A stretch of DNA of 64,000 nucleotides from Chloroflexota bacterium (lineage in GTDB: Bacteria > Chloroflexota > Anaerolineae > J036 > Brachytrichaceae): assembly GCA_025354985.1 (NCBI GenBank), contig JANXLU010000042.1, positions 186,001-250,000 of the forward strand, in the 5' to 3' direction. Shown piece by piece: positions 17,640 to 26,418 of the stretch. The translations under genes were made by a program, and so were the position numbers. How positions within the stretch are numbered: the first letter of the stretch is position 1; each line of letters starts with the position of its first letter. The notes below the pieces were generated by a model. The model had not been told where the DNA came from and made no database searches. It saw only the letters and a list, made by a program, of their open reading frames with translations.

Positions 17640-20633
17640 CTATTCCGCTGGTGCATCGCGCTTGTGCTTCTTCTTGCGTCGCAACAGCTCCGCCGCCGTT
17701 GCCGAGCTTTGTTGAGCGGGTTGAAGAATGGGCGGGCTTTCCTCTTTTGCCGGGCTATCTTCCGGTTTTGCCATTTGATCATTTGCAGCCGGCTTGCCAA
17801 CAGTCGCGCTACTCGCCATAAGATTGGCGCGATTGGATGTGGCGGCTGCGCGAGGTTGCGCGACGCTCCGGGCGGCCTTACTCCCACGGAGCTTGGCGTT
17901 TGACAGGCGGTTCAGCGAGGTCGGGCTTGCCGATGCCATTACAAGCGATTCGCGGGCAACCTGAGGTAAAAGCCTCGCCAATACTTTGCGCAAGCTGACC
18001 GCTATTCGGCGCACACCAATATCGAGTGGCAGTAGCAGTGCGGCAAGCGTCAGAAACAACATGGACAAGTCAGTGCGTGAGGCAGCCGCCGGGACGTTGA
18101 GGTCAAAGGCTTGTGCCGGGCTTGTAAGTACCTCGCCGCCGCCCAGTTTGGCCCAGGCCTTTAGCAAATCTTCACCACCGGCGGTCGGGTTGTATTCGGG
18201 TGAATAAGGTTTTACGTAGGCCACAGTGCTCTCATCACCCGCGGTGCTGGCAACCCGGACAAAATACGACCCGGGCTGATCCAACGGTGCGTCCGCCTCG
18301 AATCGTCCCGGTGCAGTCTGGGCAAGGGGCACCTGGGCGGTTTTGCCATCGCTATCGATAATGGTGGCCGTCAGCCGAAAGTCATCATCGGCCTTGATAC
18401 CCGGAATATCGGCAACGATACTGGTTTGATCGTTTCGCTGCACAACACGCGCCTGCACCTGGCTCTCGTTCCGATCAAGCACCGTCCAGCGAATGGTTTG
18501 CGCCAGAAATTTGGGCAAATCCTTCCAGACCACCCATTCTTTGCCCCACCGACCGGTGACATCACTGGTAAACGAAACCGCGCGACCCAAACCATATTGC
18601 CAGGTGGCAAGTAGTGGATCTTCGTTTTGCGTTTTGAGAATGACTTGGGCACTGGGCTTGGGGACGCTTGCAATGTAACCCAATAATTGCGGCACACTGT
18701 CGATGCCGTTCATAATCGGGCTGGTGGCGCCAAGCTTTGCAAAAAAAGGATCCTCAACGATATAACTGCGCTGCGCTATGGCCGTTTCCTCGGTAAAAAT
18801 TGTGGGCAGGTTGGCGGCGCGATCAGTAAGGTGAAACCGGCCCTCACCAATGCGGGCCATATCCTTTAGAAACGGCACATCAGTACCATCGCCAATGGCG
18901 ACCACGCTCATGACCACACCTTCGTTCCGCATCGCGCGGGCCACTTCGCGTGCGTTCGGCTGGTGCTCGGAGTCATTCCCATCCGCAAGAAGGATGACAA
19001 ACTTGGTGAGCTTGTTGCTCTGACGCATCACCTTCTGGGCCTCGACCAGGCTCTCATAGATGTAAATACCACCGCCACCCGTCGCAATGCTCAAAATTTT
19101 CGGGATTTGCTTGGCGCGATCCCGCCCGGCAAACGGGCCAATCACATCCACGGGTTCGGTGTCAAAGGCGATCACCGTAATTTCATCGTCCTCGTTGGCC
19201 AGCTCAGCCACGCGCGCCGCGGCTTCGTCGGCAATACGCATTTTTTCCACGCCATTCTCTTTGATGCCCATGCTGCCGCTCTTGTCCATCACAATGACGA
19301 TGCTCACGGATGGGAAACGCTTGGGGTCCTTTACCTGGCTTTCGATTGGCAGGGTATCTTCCAGAGGAGTTTTGAAATAACCGCCCACCCCATAACTGTT
19401 GGGGCCTCCGATGGTAATCAACCCTCCGCCGATGTCGCGCACATAGCTTTGCAGCGAGAACATGGTGCGAAGTGAGAGGTCGCGCGCCGGCACATTGGCA
19501 AGGATGACCGCCTGGTAGCCGGCCAGTGACTGAATCTCGCTTGGCATGGCGCGCGGGGTGCTTTCTTCAAAATTAATGCCTGACGCGGTGAGTGCGCCCT
19601 TCAGTGCACCAACCTCATCAACCGTCCTGGCAGACCCGACACCCGTTCCTGGGGATGGCGGACTGGACACAATCAGCACGCGCGGCGGCCCCCCAACAAT
19701 AACGCTTGCGGCAAGCGAATTGTTTTGAACGGTGATGTCGCGCTCGGGCACCAATTGAACGCGAAAGCTGCTAAAGCCCGCCCGAGTTGCGGTTGCGCGA
19801 ATCGTGAAATTGTTAATGCCAACGTTCAGGCTCACCTGCTGCTCGGCCACGGTGTCGGGCCCGGAAAACACTGTGAGCTTGGCGTTTTGCACCACATTAC
19901 TGCGGACGGCAATTTGCAGCGGAATGCTTTGGCCCACGCTGGCGCGTTGCGGCGCATCCACGCGCTCAACCGCGGCATCCGGCCCCTGCGTACTTGGAAT
20001 AGGCACGACATCCAGCCGCGCATTTACGGCGCGCGCCAGCCGCGAGGCGGCGTCGGCGTCACCGGATGTTGGCTTCCCGTCTGACATCAATACCAGGCGT
20101 TTGGCGCTGTCGTTGGGCAACAAACTGATACCCAGGCGAATGGCCTGCTCAATATTGGTGCCGCCGGCGGCAACCGCCGTGCCCAATGGTGCCAGATCCT
20201 TGATCGCGCTCAAGTTGCGTTCAATTTGCGCATCGGCTCCAAACACAACGACCGCGCTCTGGTCATTACCGTCGATGCGCATCGCGCTCATGGCATCCCG
20301 CACCCATTGCGCCGCGGTGTCCTTGCCCGCGGAACCGACGCTGTCGGAAGCATCAATTAAAAAAGCTACCGAGAGCTTGTTGTTAAATTGGACGGACTGA
20401 ATCCCCGCGAGCGCCAAAACGACGCACGTAATGAGCGCGCACCGAACCACCAGCGAGGCAATCGCATTGCGATTGAGCAGGTAGTTGTGAGATGCCAGTT
20501 GCGAATTTGCCTTAAGGCGACCCACATCGGCCCGCTGGCTGCGGATGCGCCGGAATCGCGGCAACGCGATAAAAATGCTGAGCGGAATCAGCACCAGAAG
20601 CGCCAGCAGGTATGGTTGGGCAAAAGCAATCAA
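17640..20633 (-). CDS. Membrane protein with two VWA domains (BatA-like/CoxE-type, glutamine-amidotransferase-like middle)
   Basis: A 997-residue protein. Two N-terminal transmembrane helices (about 5-24 and 58-80, the first in a BatA-like context) precede a first VWA domain with MIDAS D94-x-S96-x-S98, beta-sandwich segments (about 250-330), a class-I GATase-like region ('LAGYQAVILANVPARDLS...GGGLITIGGPNSYG') and a second VWA with D450-x-S452-G-S454. A further helix lies near 865-885 and the protein ends in a basic, low-complexity cytoplasmic tail (KKKHKR). Both metal sites look intact. Such proteins are widespread in Chloroflexota but their role is not established; a metal-dependent adhesion or scaffold role at the membrane is inference. 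Start is TTG with TATAAT 11 nt upstream. Heads the tsaE-tsaB-rimI operon. Confidence 0.85.
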   Translation of the reverse strand: MIAFAQPYLLALLVLIPLSIFIALPRFRRIRSQRADVGRLKANSQLASHNYLLNRNAIASLVVRCALITCVVLALAGIQSVQFNNKLSVAFLIDASDSVGSAGKDTAAQWVRDAMSAMRIDGNDQSAVVVFGADAQIERNLSAIKDLAPLGTAVAAGGTNIEQAIRLGISLLPNDSAKRLVLMSDGKPTSGDADAASRLARAVNARLDVVPIPSTQGPDAAVERVDAPQRASVGQSIPLQIAVRSNVVQNAKLTVFSGPDTVAEQQVSLNVGINNFTIRATATRAGFSSFRVQLVPERDITVQNNSLAASVIVGGPPRVLIVSSPPSPGTGVGSARTVDEVGALKGALTASGINFEESTPRAMPSEIQSLAGYQAVILANVPARDLSLRTMFSLQSYVRDIGGGLITIGGPNSYGVGGYFKTPLEDTLPIESQVKDPKRFPSVSIVIVMDKSGSMGIKENGVEKMRIADEAAARVAELANEDDEITVIAFDTEPVDVIGPFAGRDRAKQIPKILSIATGGGGIYIYESLVEAQKVMRQSNKLTKFVILLADGNDSEHQPNAREVARAMRNEGVVMSVVAIGDGTDVPFLKDMARIGEGRFHLTDRAANLPTIFTEETAIAQRSYIVEDPFFAKLGATSPIMNGIDSVPQLLGYIASVPKPSAQVILKTQNEDPLLATWQYGLGRAVSFTSDVTGRWGKEWVVWKDLPKFLAQTIRWTVLDRNESQVQARVVQRNDQTSIVADIPGIKADDDFRLTATIIDSDGKTAQVPLAQTAPGRFEADAPLDQPGSYFVRVASTAGDESTVAYVKPYSPEYNPTAGGEDLLKAWAKLGGGEVLTSPAQAFDLNVPAAASRTDLSMLFLTLAALLLPLDIGVRRIAVSLRKVLARLLPQVARESLVMASASPTSLNRLSNAKLRGSKAARSVAQPRAAATSNRANLMASSATVGKPAANDQMAKPEDSPAKEESPPILQPAQQSSATAAELLRRKKKHKRDAPAE

Positions 20634-20644
20634 GCGGTCAAAAC

Positions 20645-20650
20645 ATTATA
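20645..20650 (-). promoter_or_regulatory. -10 box (TATAAT) for the VWA-tsaE-tsaB-rimI operon
   Basis: A perfect TATAAT on the minus strand ends 11 nt before the TTG start at 20631-20633. It lies just beyond the hairpin that closes the secA-clpS transcript, so this is probably an independent promoter with a nearly leaderless mRNA. Confidence 0.5.
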
Positions 20651-20662
20651 TGGTGGATAGAT

Positions 20663-20691
20663 AAACAGCCCGCGAACTTCGCGGGCTGTTT
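20663..20691. terminator. Hairpin terminator between clpS and the VWA operon
   Basis: A perfect 12-bp GC-rich stem (20663-20674 with 20680-20691) with a 5-nt AACTT loop and an AAA/TTT base, lying 19 bp after the clpS stop codon. No long T-run follows on the minus strand, so termination may be partial or protein-assisted. Confidence 0.6.
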
Positions 20692-20709
20692 GCTATTCCG
20701 GTGCGAACA

Positions 20710-21039
20710 TCATCCTTCGTCGGGCTCCGCGCTCAGCATCAGCGGGAAGCCCTCCATCCGCGCAGCGAAGATGCCTTTACGCACCAGGCTTTGCGCCTCA
20801 CTCTGCGGGCGCACGCACACCAGGGCCTTGCCCCGGCGATCGGTCTCGGTGGCAATTTGGGCCGCCTCAAATTCACTTTTTTGAAACAGGGTGCGAAGAA
20901 GCTTCTCCACAAACTCGAAGGTCGTTACATGATCATTGTGAATAATGACCTTGTAAGGCGGTTCAATCCATACCTGTTGATGGATGTCGGGGATTACGAC
21001 GACATCCGGGGTTGGATCGGCCGGGGCTATTGTTGGCAT
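20710..21039 (-). CDS. clpS: ATP-dependent Clp protease adaptor ClpS
   Basis: Small adaptor (109 residues) that delivers N-degron substrates to ClpA/ClpC. The core has 'YKVIIHNDHVTTFEFV', the N-x-D-x-x-T-x-x-x-x-V substrate-binding signature with the residues that contact the N-terminal amine, and 'GKALVCV' near the middle, after a flexible N-terminal arm of about 25 residues that in homologues enters the ClpA/C axial channel. It starts only 3 bp after secA, so the two genes are co-transcribed; ClpC itself is not here. Confidence 0.92.
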   Translation of the reverse strand: MPTIAPADPTPDVVVIPDIHQQVWIEPPYKVIIHNDHVTTFEFVEKLLRTLFQKSEFEAAQIATETDRRGKALVCVRPQSEAQSLVRKGIFAARMEGFPLMLSAEPDEG

Positions 21040-21042
21040 GCC

Positions 21043-24000
21043 CTATATCTCGCCTCGAAACCTTCGGGCGCCTTCACAATCGCAGTGCTTGAGTTTTTTG
21101 CCCGTTGTGCAATACGGGCAAACATCATTCCGGCCGAGTTTGCCCGCCGCAATTCTTATACCCGCCGGAACACCATTTGTAATCGGTGATGCGACGGCCT
21201 TGGGTGGCTCGACCTTGGCCACGGTGCTCTTGTCATCCGCGAGCTTGCGGGCTGCAGGCTTAAGGCTGCGTTGCACCGCCGGCTTGGTCGGCGGGCGCAC
21301 CTGACGCTGCGCCGGCGGTGGGTTCGCACCAACGTTCAGCTGCACGTTAAACACACGCGCAGCGATCGTGTTGCGAATCGCGGCGATGAGCGAGTCAAAC
21401 GTCCCGCTGGCCTCGGTGCGATAGGCGACAAGAGGATCACGCTGTCCATAGGCGCGCAAGCCAATGCCTTCGCGGAGTTCTTCAAGATCGGTCAGGTGGC
21501 GCACCCAGAGCTGATCCACGGCCTGAATCATGACCGAGCGGTCACGGACGAGGCGCATCGCATCAAAGAATACAGCCGGGAGCCTGGCCGCAGCCTCCTG
21601 CGGCCAGGCGGCCAGCGGCGTATCCATCAGCATCAGATAGGTTTGGCGATCGATGTGAATGCGCCCCCAGGCGGTGACCGCTTGAGAAAGGATGTCCCGA
21701 CCATTCTCAAAATTTGCAAACGTCATGGCGCCCAACTTGGCCTGGGTCAAAAAGCCCGCGGCGGTGTCTTTGATCCCGGAGCTATAGCGCACATCGGCCA
21801 TGCCCTCAAGTTGCTCGATAATGTCTTCATGCACGCCCTTGCGAAAATTTTCCGGATCAAAATCCCTGGGGAAGTGCACGATGGGCGCCACTTCGTTGGA
21901 GAGACCGATGACATCCCAGTCTTCCGAGTTATCACCCGGTGTATGCGCCTTGACTTGATCCTCGATCTCCTCGCCAACCATATTTAGCACAACCTCTTTG
22001 AGGTCGTCTTTTTCAAGGATGGTGCGGCGCTGGGCATATATGACCTCGCGCTGCTTGTTGATCACATCGTCATATTGAATGACGTGCTTGCGCACGTCAA
22101 AGTTATAGCCTTCGACCTTCTCCTGGGCCTGCTCGATGCTCTTGCTCAGGATGCCATATTCCATGGGCACGTCATCCTCGAGCTTCATGCGTTCCATCAG
22201 ACCCTTGACGCGCTCGCCACCAAAGCGGCGCATTAGTTCATCGTCCAGGCTGACGTAGAACCGCGTGCTTCCCGGGTCGCCCTGACGCGAGCACCGACCG
22301 CGCAACTGATTGTCAATACGCCGGGCCTCATGCCGCTCGGTGCCGATGACGTGCAGACCACCAAGGGTCTGAACCTTAACCTTGTCTTCCCTGCAGGCGC
22401 CCTCGGCCGCGGTCAACGCAACCCCCCACTCGTCGGGAGTTACATCAACCAGCTCCCTGCCTTCACGGCGGAGCTTGTCACGGGCGATCCCTTCGGGGTT
22501 GCCACCCAGCAAAATGTCCACACCACGACCCGCCATATTGGTGGCGATGGTCACCGATCCACTGCGCCCCGCTTGGGCGATGATCGTGGCCTCGCGCTCG
22601 TGCTGCTTGGCATTCAGCACCTCGTGGCGAACACCCTTGTTGTGCAGCATCCGGCTCAGGCGTTCGCTGGCATCTATGGAGATTGTGCCCACCAGCACCG
22701 GTCGCCCACCAGCGCTCACCTGCGCAATTTCTTCCACCACCGCCTTGTATTTTGCGCTTTCATCCTTGTAAACCAGGTCCGGGTAATCCAGCCGCCGGAA
22801 ATACTTCCGCCCGCCACCCTTAGGCTCGACAAAAACCTGCACGGTCGAACCGTCTACAAACTTTTCCTTCTGTTCAATCAGCTTTTTCTGCTGAACTTGA
22901 AATTCAATATTCGTGGGCAGCGGAACAACCTCGCGCTGATAGATCTTGAAGAATTCCTCGGCCTCGGTCATGGCCGTTCCGGTCATGCCGCCGAAGTTGT
23001 CATACATGCGGAAGAAGTTCTGAAACGTGATGGTCGCGTAGGTGAGCGACTCGCGCTGCACCTTGACGCCTTCCTTGGCCTCAATGGCTTGGTGCAGGCC
23101 TTCGCTAAACCGGCGGCCATACATCATGCGACCGGTGAACTCGTCCACGATGATGATTTCGCCCTTCTCGCTGATGACGTAATCACGGTCCTTCTCATAC
23201 ACCACGTGCGCGCGCAAGGCGTTGTCCAGATACGGCAGCATATCGGCGCTCTCGGCATACAGGTTTTCAACGCCGATGAGCTTCTCCATTTTGCGCACAC
23301 CATCCTCGGTCATGGTGACGTTTTTGGTTTTGGCTTCCACGATGTAATCGCCATCGGGTTCCTTGGGGTCATTGTTCGCGGATGGCGTCAGGCGCTTCAC
23401 CAGCTGGGCAAACTGGCCATACATCCCGCTCGGCTCGTCGGCAGGCCCGCTGATGATCAGTGGCGTGCGCGCTTCGTCGATGAGCAGGTTGTCAACCTCG
23501 TCGATGACCGCATACGCCAGCAACGGCTGACCCGAGTCTCGCACGCGCTGCACGCACTCGGCCAGGTCCTGGGTCATGTTGTCGCGCAGATAGTCAAACC
23601 CATATTCATTGTTGGTGCCGTAGGTGATGTCACAGGCATAGGCATCCCGACGACGGACCGGGCGCAGATTCATCAGGCGGTCATCCGTGCTGGGATAGGC
23701 CGGATCAAACACATACGTGCTCTCATCCGGTCGACCATCGCCCGCGCTTTGGATGATCCCGGTCGTCATCCCCAATGCGTGATAGACGCGACCCATCCAC
23801 TGCGCGTCGCGCTTGGCCAGATAATCGTTCTGGGTGACCAGGTGCGCGCCGTCTCCGGCCAGCGCATTCAGGTAAAGAGGGCACGTGGCGACCAGGGTCT
23901 TGCCTTCACCGGTGCGCATCTCGGCGATTTTGCCTTGATGAAGCAGCGCGCCGCCCACCAACTGCACATCGTAATGGCGCATGTTATTGGCGCGCCGGCT

Positions 24001-24222
24001 GGCCTCGCGCACAGCGGCAAACGCCTCGGGCATCAGGTCATCCAGGGTTTCACCCTGTTCCAATCGTGCGCGAAACTCCGCGGTCTTGCCGCGCAGCGCA
24101 TCCTCGCTGAGCGCGGAGTATTCCGGCTCCAATTTGGCGCATTTCTCAACAAGCGGAGCCAGGCGTGCCAGCGCTTTTTCGCTGTCGCTGCCCGCAATTT
24201 TGGTCAGTAAGTTCTTAAACAT
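21043..24222 (-). CDS. secA: Preprotein translocase ATPase SecA
   Basis: Motor of the Sec pathway. 1059 residues with Walker A in MRTGEGKT (102-109), a DEVDNLLIDEAR Walker-B/DEAD region, and 'TNMAGRGVDI' and 'GRCSRQGDPGS' helicase motifs. The protein is about 150-200 residues longer than typical SecA owing to insertions and a Pro/Ala/Lys-rich tail (about 975-1030). It ends with a SEC-C zinc finger in which the usual C-x-C is C-x2-C (CPYC...HC), presumably still able to bind zinc. Start ATG at 24222; a TATAAT lies about 90 nt upstream. Followed 3 bp later by clpS. Confidence 0.96.
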   Translation of the reverse strand: MFKNLLTKIAGSDSEKALARLAPLVEKCAKLEPEYSALSEDALRGKTAEFRARLEQGETLDDLMPEAFAAVREASRRANNMRHYDVQLVGGALLHQGKIAEMRTGEGKTLVATCPLYLNALAGDGAHLVTQNDYLAKRDAQWMGRVYHALGMTTGIIQSAGDGRPDESTYVFDPAYPSTDDRLMNLRPVRRRDAYACDITYGTNNEYGFDYLRDNMTQDLAECVQRVRDSGQPLLAYAVIDEVDNLLIDEARTPLIISGPADEPSGMYGQFAQLVKRLTPSANNDPKEPDGDYIVEAKTKNVTMTEDGVRKMEKLIGVENLYAESADMLPYLDNALRAHVVYEKDRDYVISEKGEIIIVDEFTGRMMYGRRFSEGLHQAIEAKEGVKVQRESLTYATITFQNFFRMYDNFGGMTGTAMTEAEEFFKIYQREVVPLPTNIEFQVQQKKLIEQKEKFVDGSTVQVFVEPKGGGRKYFRRLDYPDLVYKDESAKYKAVVEEIAQVSAGGRPVLVGTISIDASERLSRMLHNKGVRHEVLNAKQHEREATIIAQAGRSGSVTIATNMAGRGVDILLGGNPEGIARDKLRREGRELVDVTPDEWGVALTAAEGACREDKVKVQTLGGLHVIGTERHEARRIDNQLRGRCSRQGDPGSTRFYVSLDDELMRRFGGERVKGLMERMKLEDDVPMEYGILSKSIEQAQEKVEGYNFDVRKHVIQYDDVINKQREVIYAQRRTILEKDDLKEVVLNMVGEEIEDQVKAHTPGDNSEDWDVIGLSNEVAPIVHFPRDFDPENFRKGVHEDIIEQLEGMADVRYSSGIKDTAAGFLTQAKLGAMTFANFENGRDILSQAVTAWGRIHIDRQTYLMLMDTPLAAWPQEAAARLPAVFFDAMRLVRDRSVMIQAVDQLWVRHLTDLEELREGIGLRAYGQRDPLVAYRTEASGTFDSLIAAIRNTIAARVFNVQLNVGANPPPAQRQVRPPTKPAVQRSLKPAARKLADDKSTVAKVEPPKAVASPITNGVPAGIRIAAGKLGRNDVCPYCTTGKKLKHCDCEGARRFRGEI

Positions 24223-24312
24223 AGTCTATCGCGCATGGCCGAGGCACGTGATGCCGCCTGCATGTCCCGAGCTGGGCCGAGTTGCTGTATTCGACCCAAT
24301 TAGGAACGCCGA

Positions 24313-24318
24313 ATTATA
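24313..24318 (-). promoter_or_regulatory. Possible secA -10 box (TATAAT)
   Basis: A perfect TATAAT on the minus strand 90 nt before the secA ATG; the matching -35 (TTATCC-like) is poor. The 257-bp spacer 24223-24479 between secA and the CocE-type hydrolase holds no gene that I can support. Confidence 0.35.
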
Positions 24319-24464
24319 CGGTTTTGGGTGAGCGTTGGATAAACCGTGATGATGGCTCCCGGGGTTGCAGGAAGGGTGAGCGTACTACATAGCCAGATGA
24401 CCTGGAACCGGCGCGCGCAATGGTCAGTGACACCAGGTTAACCCCATCCGGACTGTTCCAGGAT

Positions 24465-24470
24465 CATAAT
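24465..24470 (+). promoter_or_regulatory. -10 box (CATAAT) for the CocE-type hydrolase gene, leaderless geometry
   Basis: CATAAT ends 9 nt before the ATG at 24480, with no Shine-Dalgarno sequence. It argues for that ATG rather than the in-frame ATG at 24420, which precedes the box. Confidence 0.4.
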
Positions 24471-24479
24471 ACACGCTGT

Positions 24480-26345
24480 ATGAGCACCCAACCCGAGCCA
24501 CCTTCCGACATCCCACAACCATTTGTGCTTGATCCCGAAATCCTTGACTTCGTTCAGATCGAGGCCATGGTGCCAATGCGCGATGGGGTGAAGCTGTTTA
24601 CAATCATTGTGGTCAAGAAGGGCGCGCGCGGCCCGGCCCCGATCTTGATGACGCGCACACCCTACGGGGCACGCAAGCGTTCGCTTGAAGTTGGTTATTC
24701 CAGTACGCACCTGGCTTCCATGATGGCCTCCTGGGAGGAGCCCTACCTGGATGCGGGTTACATCCGGGTTCATCAGGATGTTCGCGGCAAATTCGAGAGC
24801 GAAGGCGTGTATGAAATGATGCGCCCGGTCAACGGGCCGCATGCGCAGCGTGCGGTGGATCATGTGACCGATACCTATGACACCATTGCCTGGCTGATCG
24901 TAAACGTGCCAAATAACAATGGAAACGTGGGCATGATCGGCGTTTCCTATGGCGGGTTTCTGTCATTGCTGCCCGTGGTGGGACCGCACCCAGCGCTCAA
25001 GGCAACCGTGCCGATCAATCCAATGGTTGATGCCTGGGTCGGCGATGACTTTTATCATAACGGCGCCTGGCGGTTGAGTGAGCTGGAGTATTACTACACC
25101 CAGACGACCACAAAGGATAACAAGCTCAGCCCGCCCTATGGCAGCTACGACATCTATTCGTTTTACATTGAAGCCGGGTCGGCTGCAGGCGCGGCCAAAC
25201 GCATGCTGGGCGGCCAGGCACTGTCCGCGCTTGATCGCTACGCCGCCCACCCAACCTACGACGACTTTTGGACGTCAAACTCGGTGGACCGGCGACTTGC
25301 CGAACTCATCGAACTGACGGTCCCAACCCTCCATGTGCACAGCTGGTTTGACGCGGAAGACAGCTATGGCGCCGTAACCGCCTACGAGGTGCTCAAGAGC
25401 AAGGATCACCTGGGAACCCTTAACCGATTGGCCGCCGGGCCCTGGACCCATGGTCAAAGCGTGCGCACGGGCGACGCCACGGGCGCGATGAAGTGGGATA
25501 TTGAAACCAGCCTTTGGTTTCGCCGAAATGTGCTCACTCCGTTTCTTGACGAACATTTGTGGGGCCGGGCGCCGGCCACGCCGCAGCCACGGGTGCACAC
25601 CTTCGAGACCGGGACAAACGAATGGCGCATGGGTGAGACCTGGCCACCCGTCGGATCCCAACCACGGCCACTATTTTTGCGTGAATCGGCCGGCTTAAGT
25701 TTTGATCGTCCGGCGACCCAGGAGCCGACGTCATATGACAGCTATGTGTCCGATCCGCACAAGCCCGTCCCGTATCGCATGCGTCCAATTCCGGCACGGG
25801 CCCGTCACCATACCGGCTGGTCGGAATGGCTGCTGGATGATCAGCGCGGGTTCTCAGACCGCCCCGATGTGGTTACCTGGTGCTCGGCGCCACTGACCGA
25901 ACCCCTGACGGTCGCCGGCGAGGTGATCGGTCAGCTCTTTGCCAGCACGACCGGCTCCGATGTCGATTGGATTGTCAAGCTTATTGATTTGTATCCCGAT
26001 GAATACCCGAGACAGCCCGAACTCGGTGGCTATCAATTTATGATTTCTGGAGAGGTGTTGCGCGGTCGCTACCGCGCGGGCTTTGAGGTGGCCACGCCGA
26101 TCCCGCCCGAGGTAGTGTTGGAATATCGGGTGCGCATGCCACATGTACATCACACCTTTCGCCGCGGCCATCGGATCATGGTGCATGTGCAAAGCACCTG
26201 GTTCCCGCTCTATGATCGGAACCCCCAAACCTTCGTGCCAGACATCTATCATGCGCCCGCCGAAGCCTATGCCACCGCCACCCAGCGGATCTATCGCACC
26301 GCGGAGTTCGCCTCCGCGATCAGTCTCCCGATAGTAGGGTCGTAA
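24480..26345 (+). CDS. CocE/NonD (alpha-amino-acid ester hydrolase/X-Pro dipeptidyl-peptidase S15-type) family hydrolase
   Basis: A 621-residue alpha/beta hydrolase of the CocE/NonD class, whose members cleave esters or amides with small acyl donors. The N-terminal part has the classic 'VPMRDGVKL' and 'RTPYG' strands and 'VRGKFESEG' (the oxyanion-side motif after the D-V-R-G turn). The nucleophile is S156 in GVSYGG; an acid lies near 'HSWFD' (about residue 290) and the histidine in 'GPWTHGQ'. The C-terminal 150 residues are the jelly-roll domain ('EVIGQLFASTTGSDVDWIVKL'). No signal peptide, so cytoplasmic. Substrate cannot be predicted. Confidence 0.85.
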   Translation: MSTQPEPPSDIPQPFVLDPEILDFVQIEAMVPMRDGVKLFTIIVVKKGARGPAPILMTRTPYGARKRSLEVGYSSTHLASMMASWEEPYLDAGYIRVHQDVRGKFESEGVYEMMRPVNGPHAQRAVDHVTDTYDTIAWLIVNVPNNNGNVGMIGVSYGGFLSLLPVVGPHPALKATVPINPMVDAWVGDDFYHNGAWRLSELEYYYTQTTTKDNKLSPPYGSYDIYSFYIEAGSAAGAAKRMLGGQALSALDRYAAHPTYDDFWTSNSVDRRLAELIELTVPTLHVHSWFDAEDSYGAVTAYEVLKSKDHLGTLNRLAAGPWTHGQSVRTGDATGAMKWDIETSLWFRRNVLTPFLDEHLWGRAPATPQPRVHTFETGTNEWRMGETWPPVGSQPRPLFLRESAGLSFDRPATQEPTSYDSYVSDPHKPVPYRMRPIPARARHHTGWSEWLLDDQRGFSDRPDVVTWCSAPLTEPLTVAGEVIGQLFASTTGSDVDWIVKLIDLYPDEYPRQPELGGYQFMISGEVLRGRYRAGFEVATPIPPEVVLEYRVRMPHVHHTFRRGHRIMVHVQSTWFPLYDRNPQTFVPDIYHAPAEAYATATQRIYRTAEFASAISLPIVGS

Positions 26346-26366
26346 GCGGATTGAATGGTGCGCGGT

Positions 26367-26383
26367 GTAACAACCGGTGTTAC
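26367..26383. terminator. Weak hairpin between convergent CocE and CorC genes
   Basis: GTAACA and TGTTAC form a 6-bp stem around a 5-nt ACCGG loop, 21 bp after the CocE stop. No T-run follows, so terminator function is uncertain. Confidence 0.25.
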
Positions 26384-26391
26384 GCTCTATC

Positions 26392-26418
26392 TGCCGCTAG
26401 TGCCGCTAGTGCCGCTAG
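26392..26418. repeat. Three tandem copies of a 9-bp repeat (TGCCGCTAG) across the corC-like stop codon
   Basis: Three perfect, uninterrupted 9-bp units. Each contains CTAG, so on the minus strand each provides a TAG; the third copy supplies the stop codon of the CorC-like gene (26415-26417). It looks like a slippage-generated repeat. Confidence 0.75.

Noticed and set aside
22330-24210. 626-residue open frame on the plus strand
   Set aside because: It is exactly antisense to secA, whose motifs are all present; the translation is histidine/glycine-rich without recognisable domains and comes from GC-rich codon structure.
26392-26418. CRISPR-like repeat
   Set aside because: Units are 9 bp in direct tandem without spacers.
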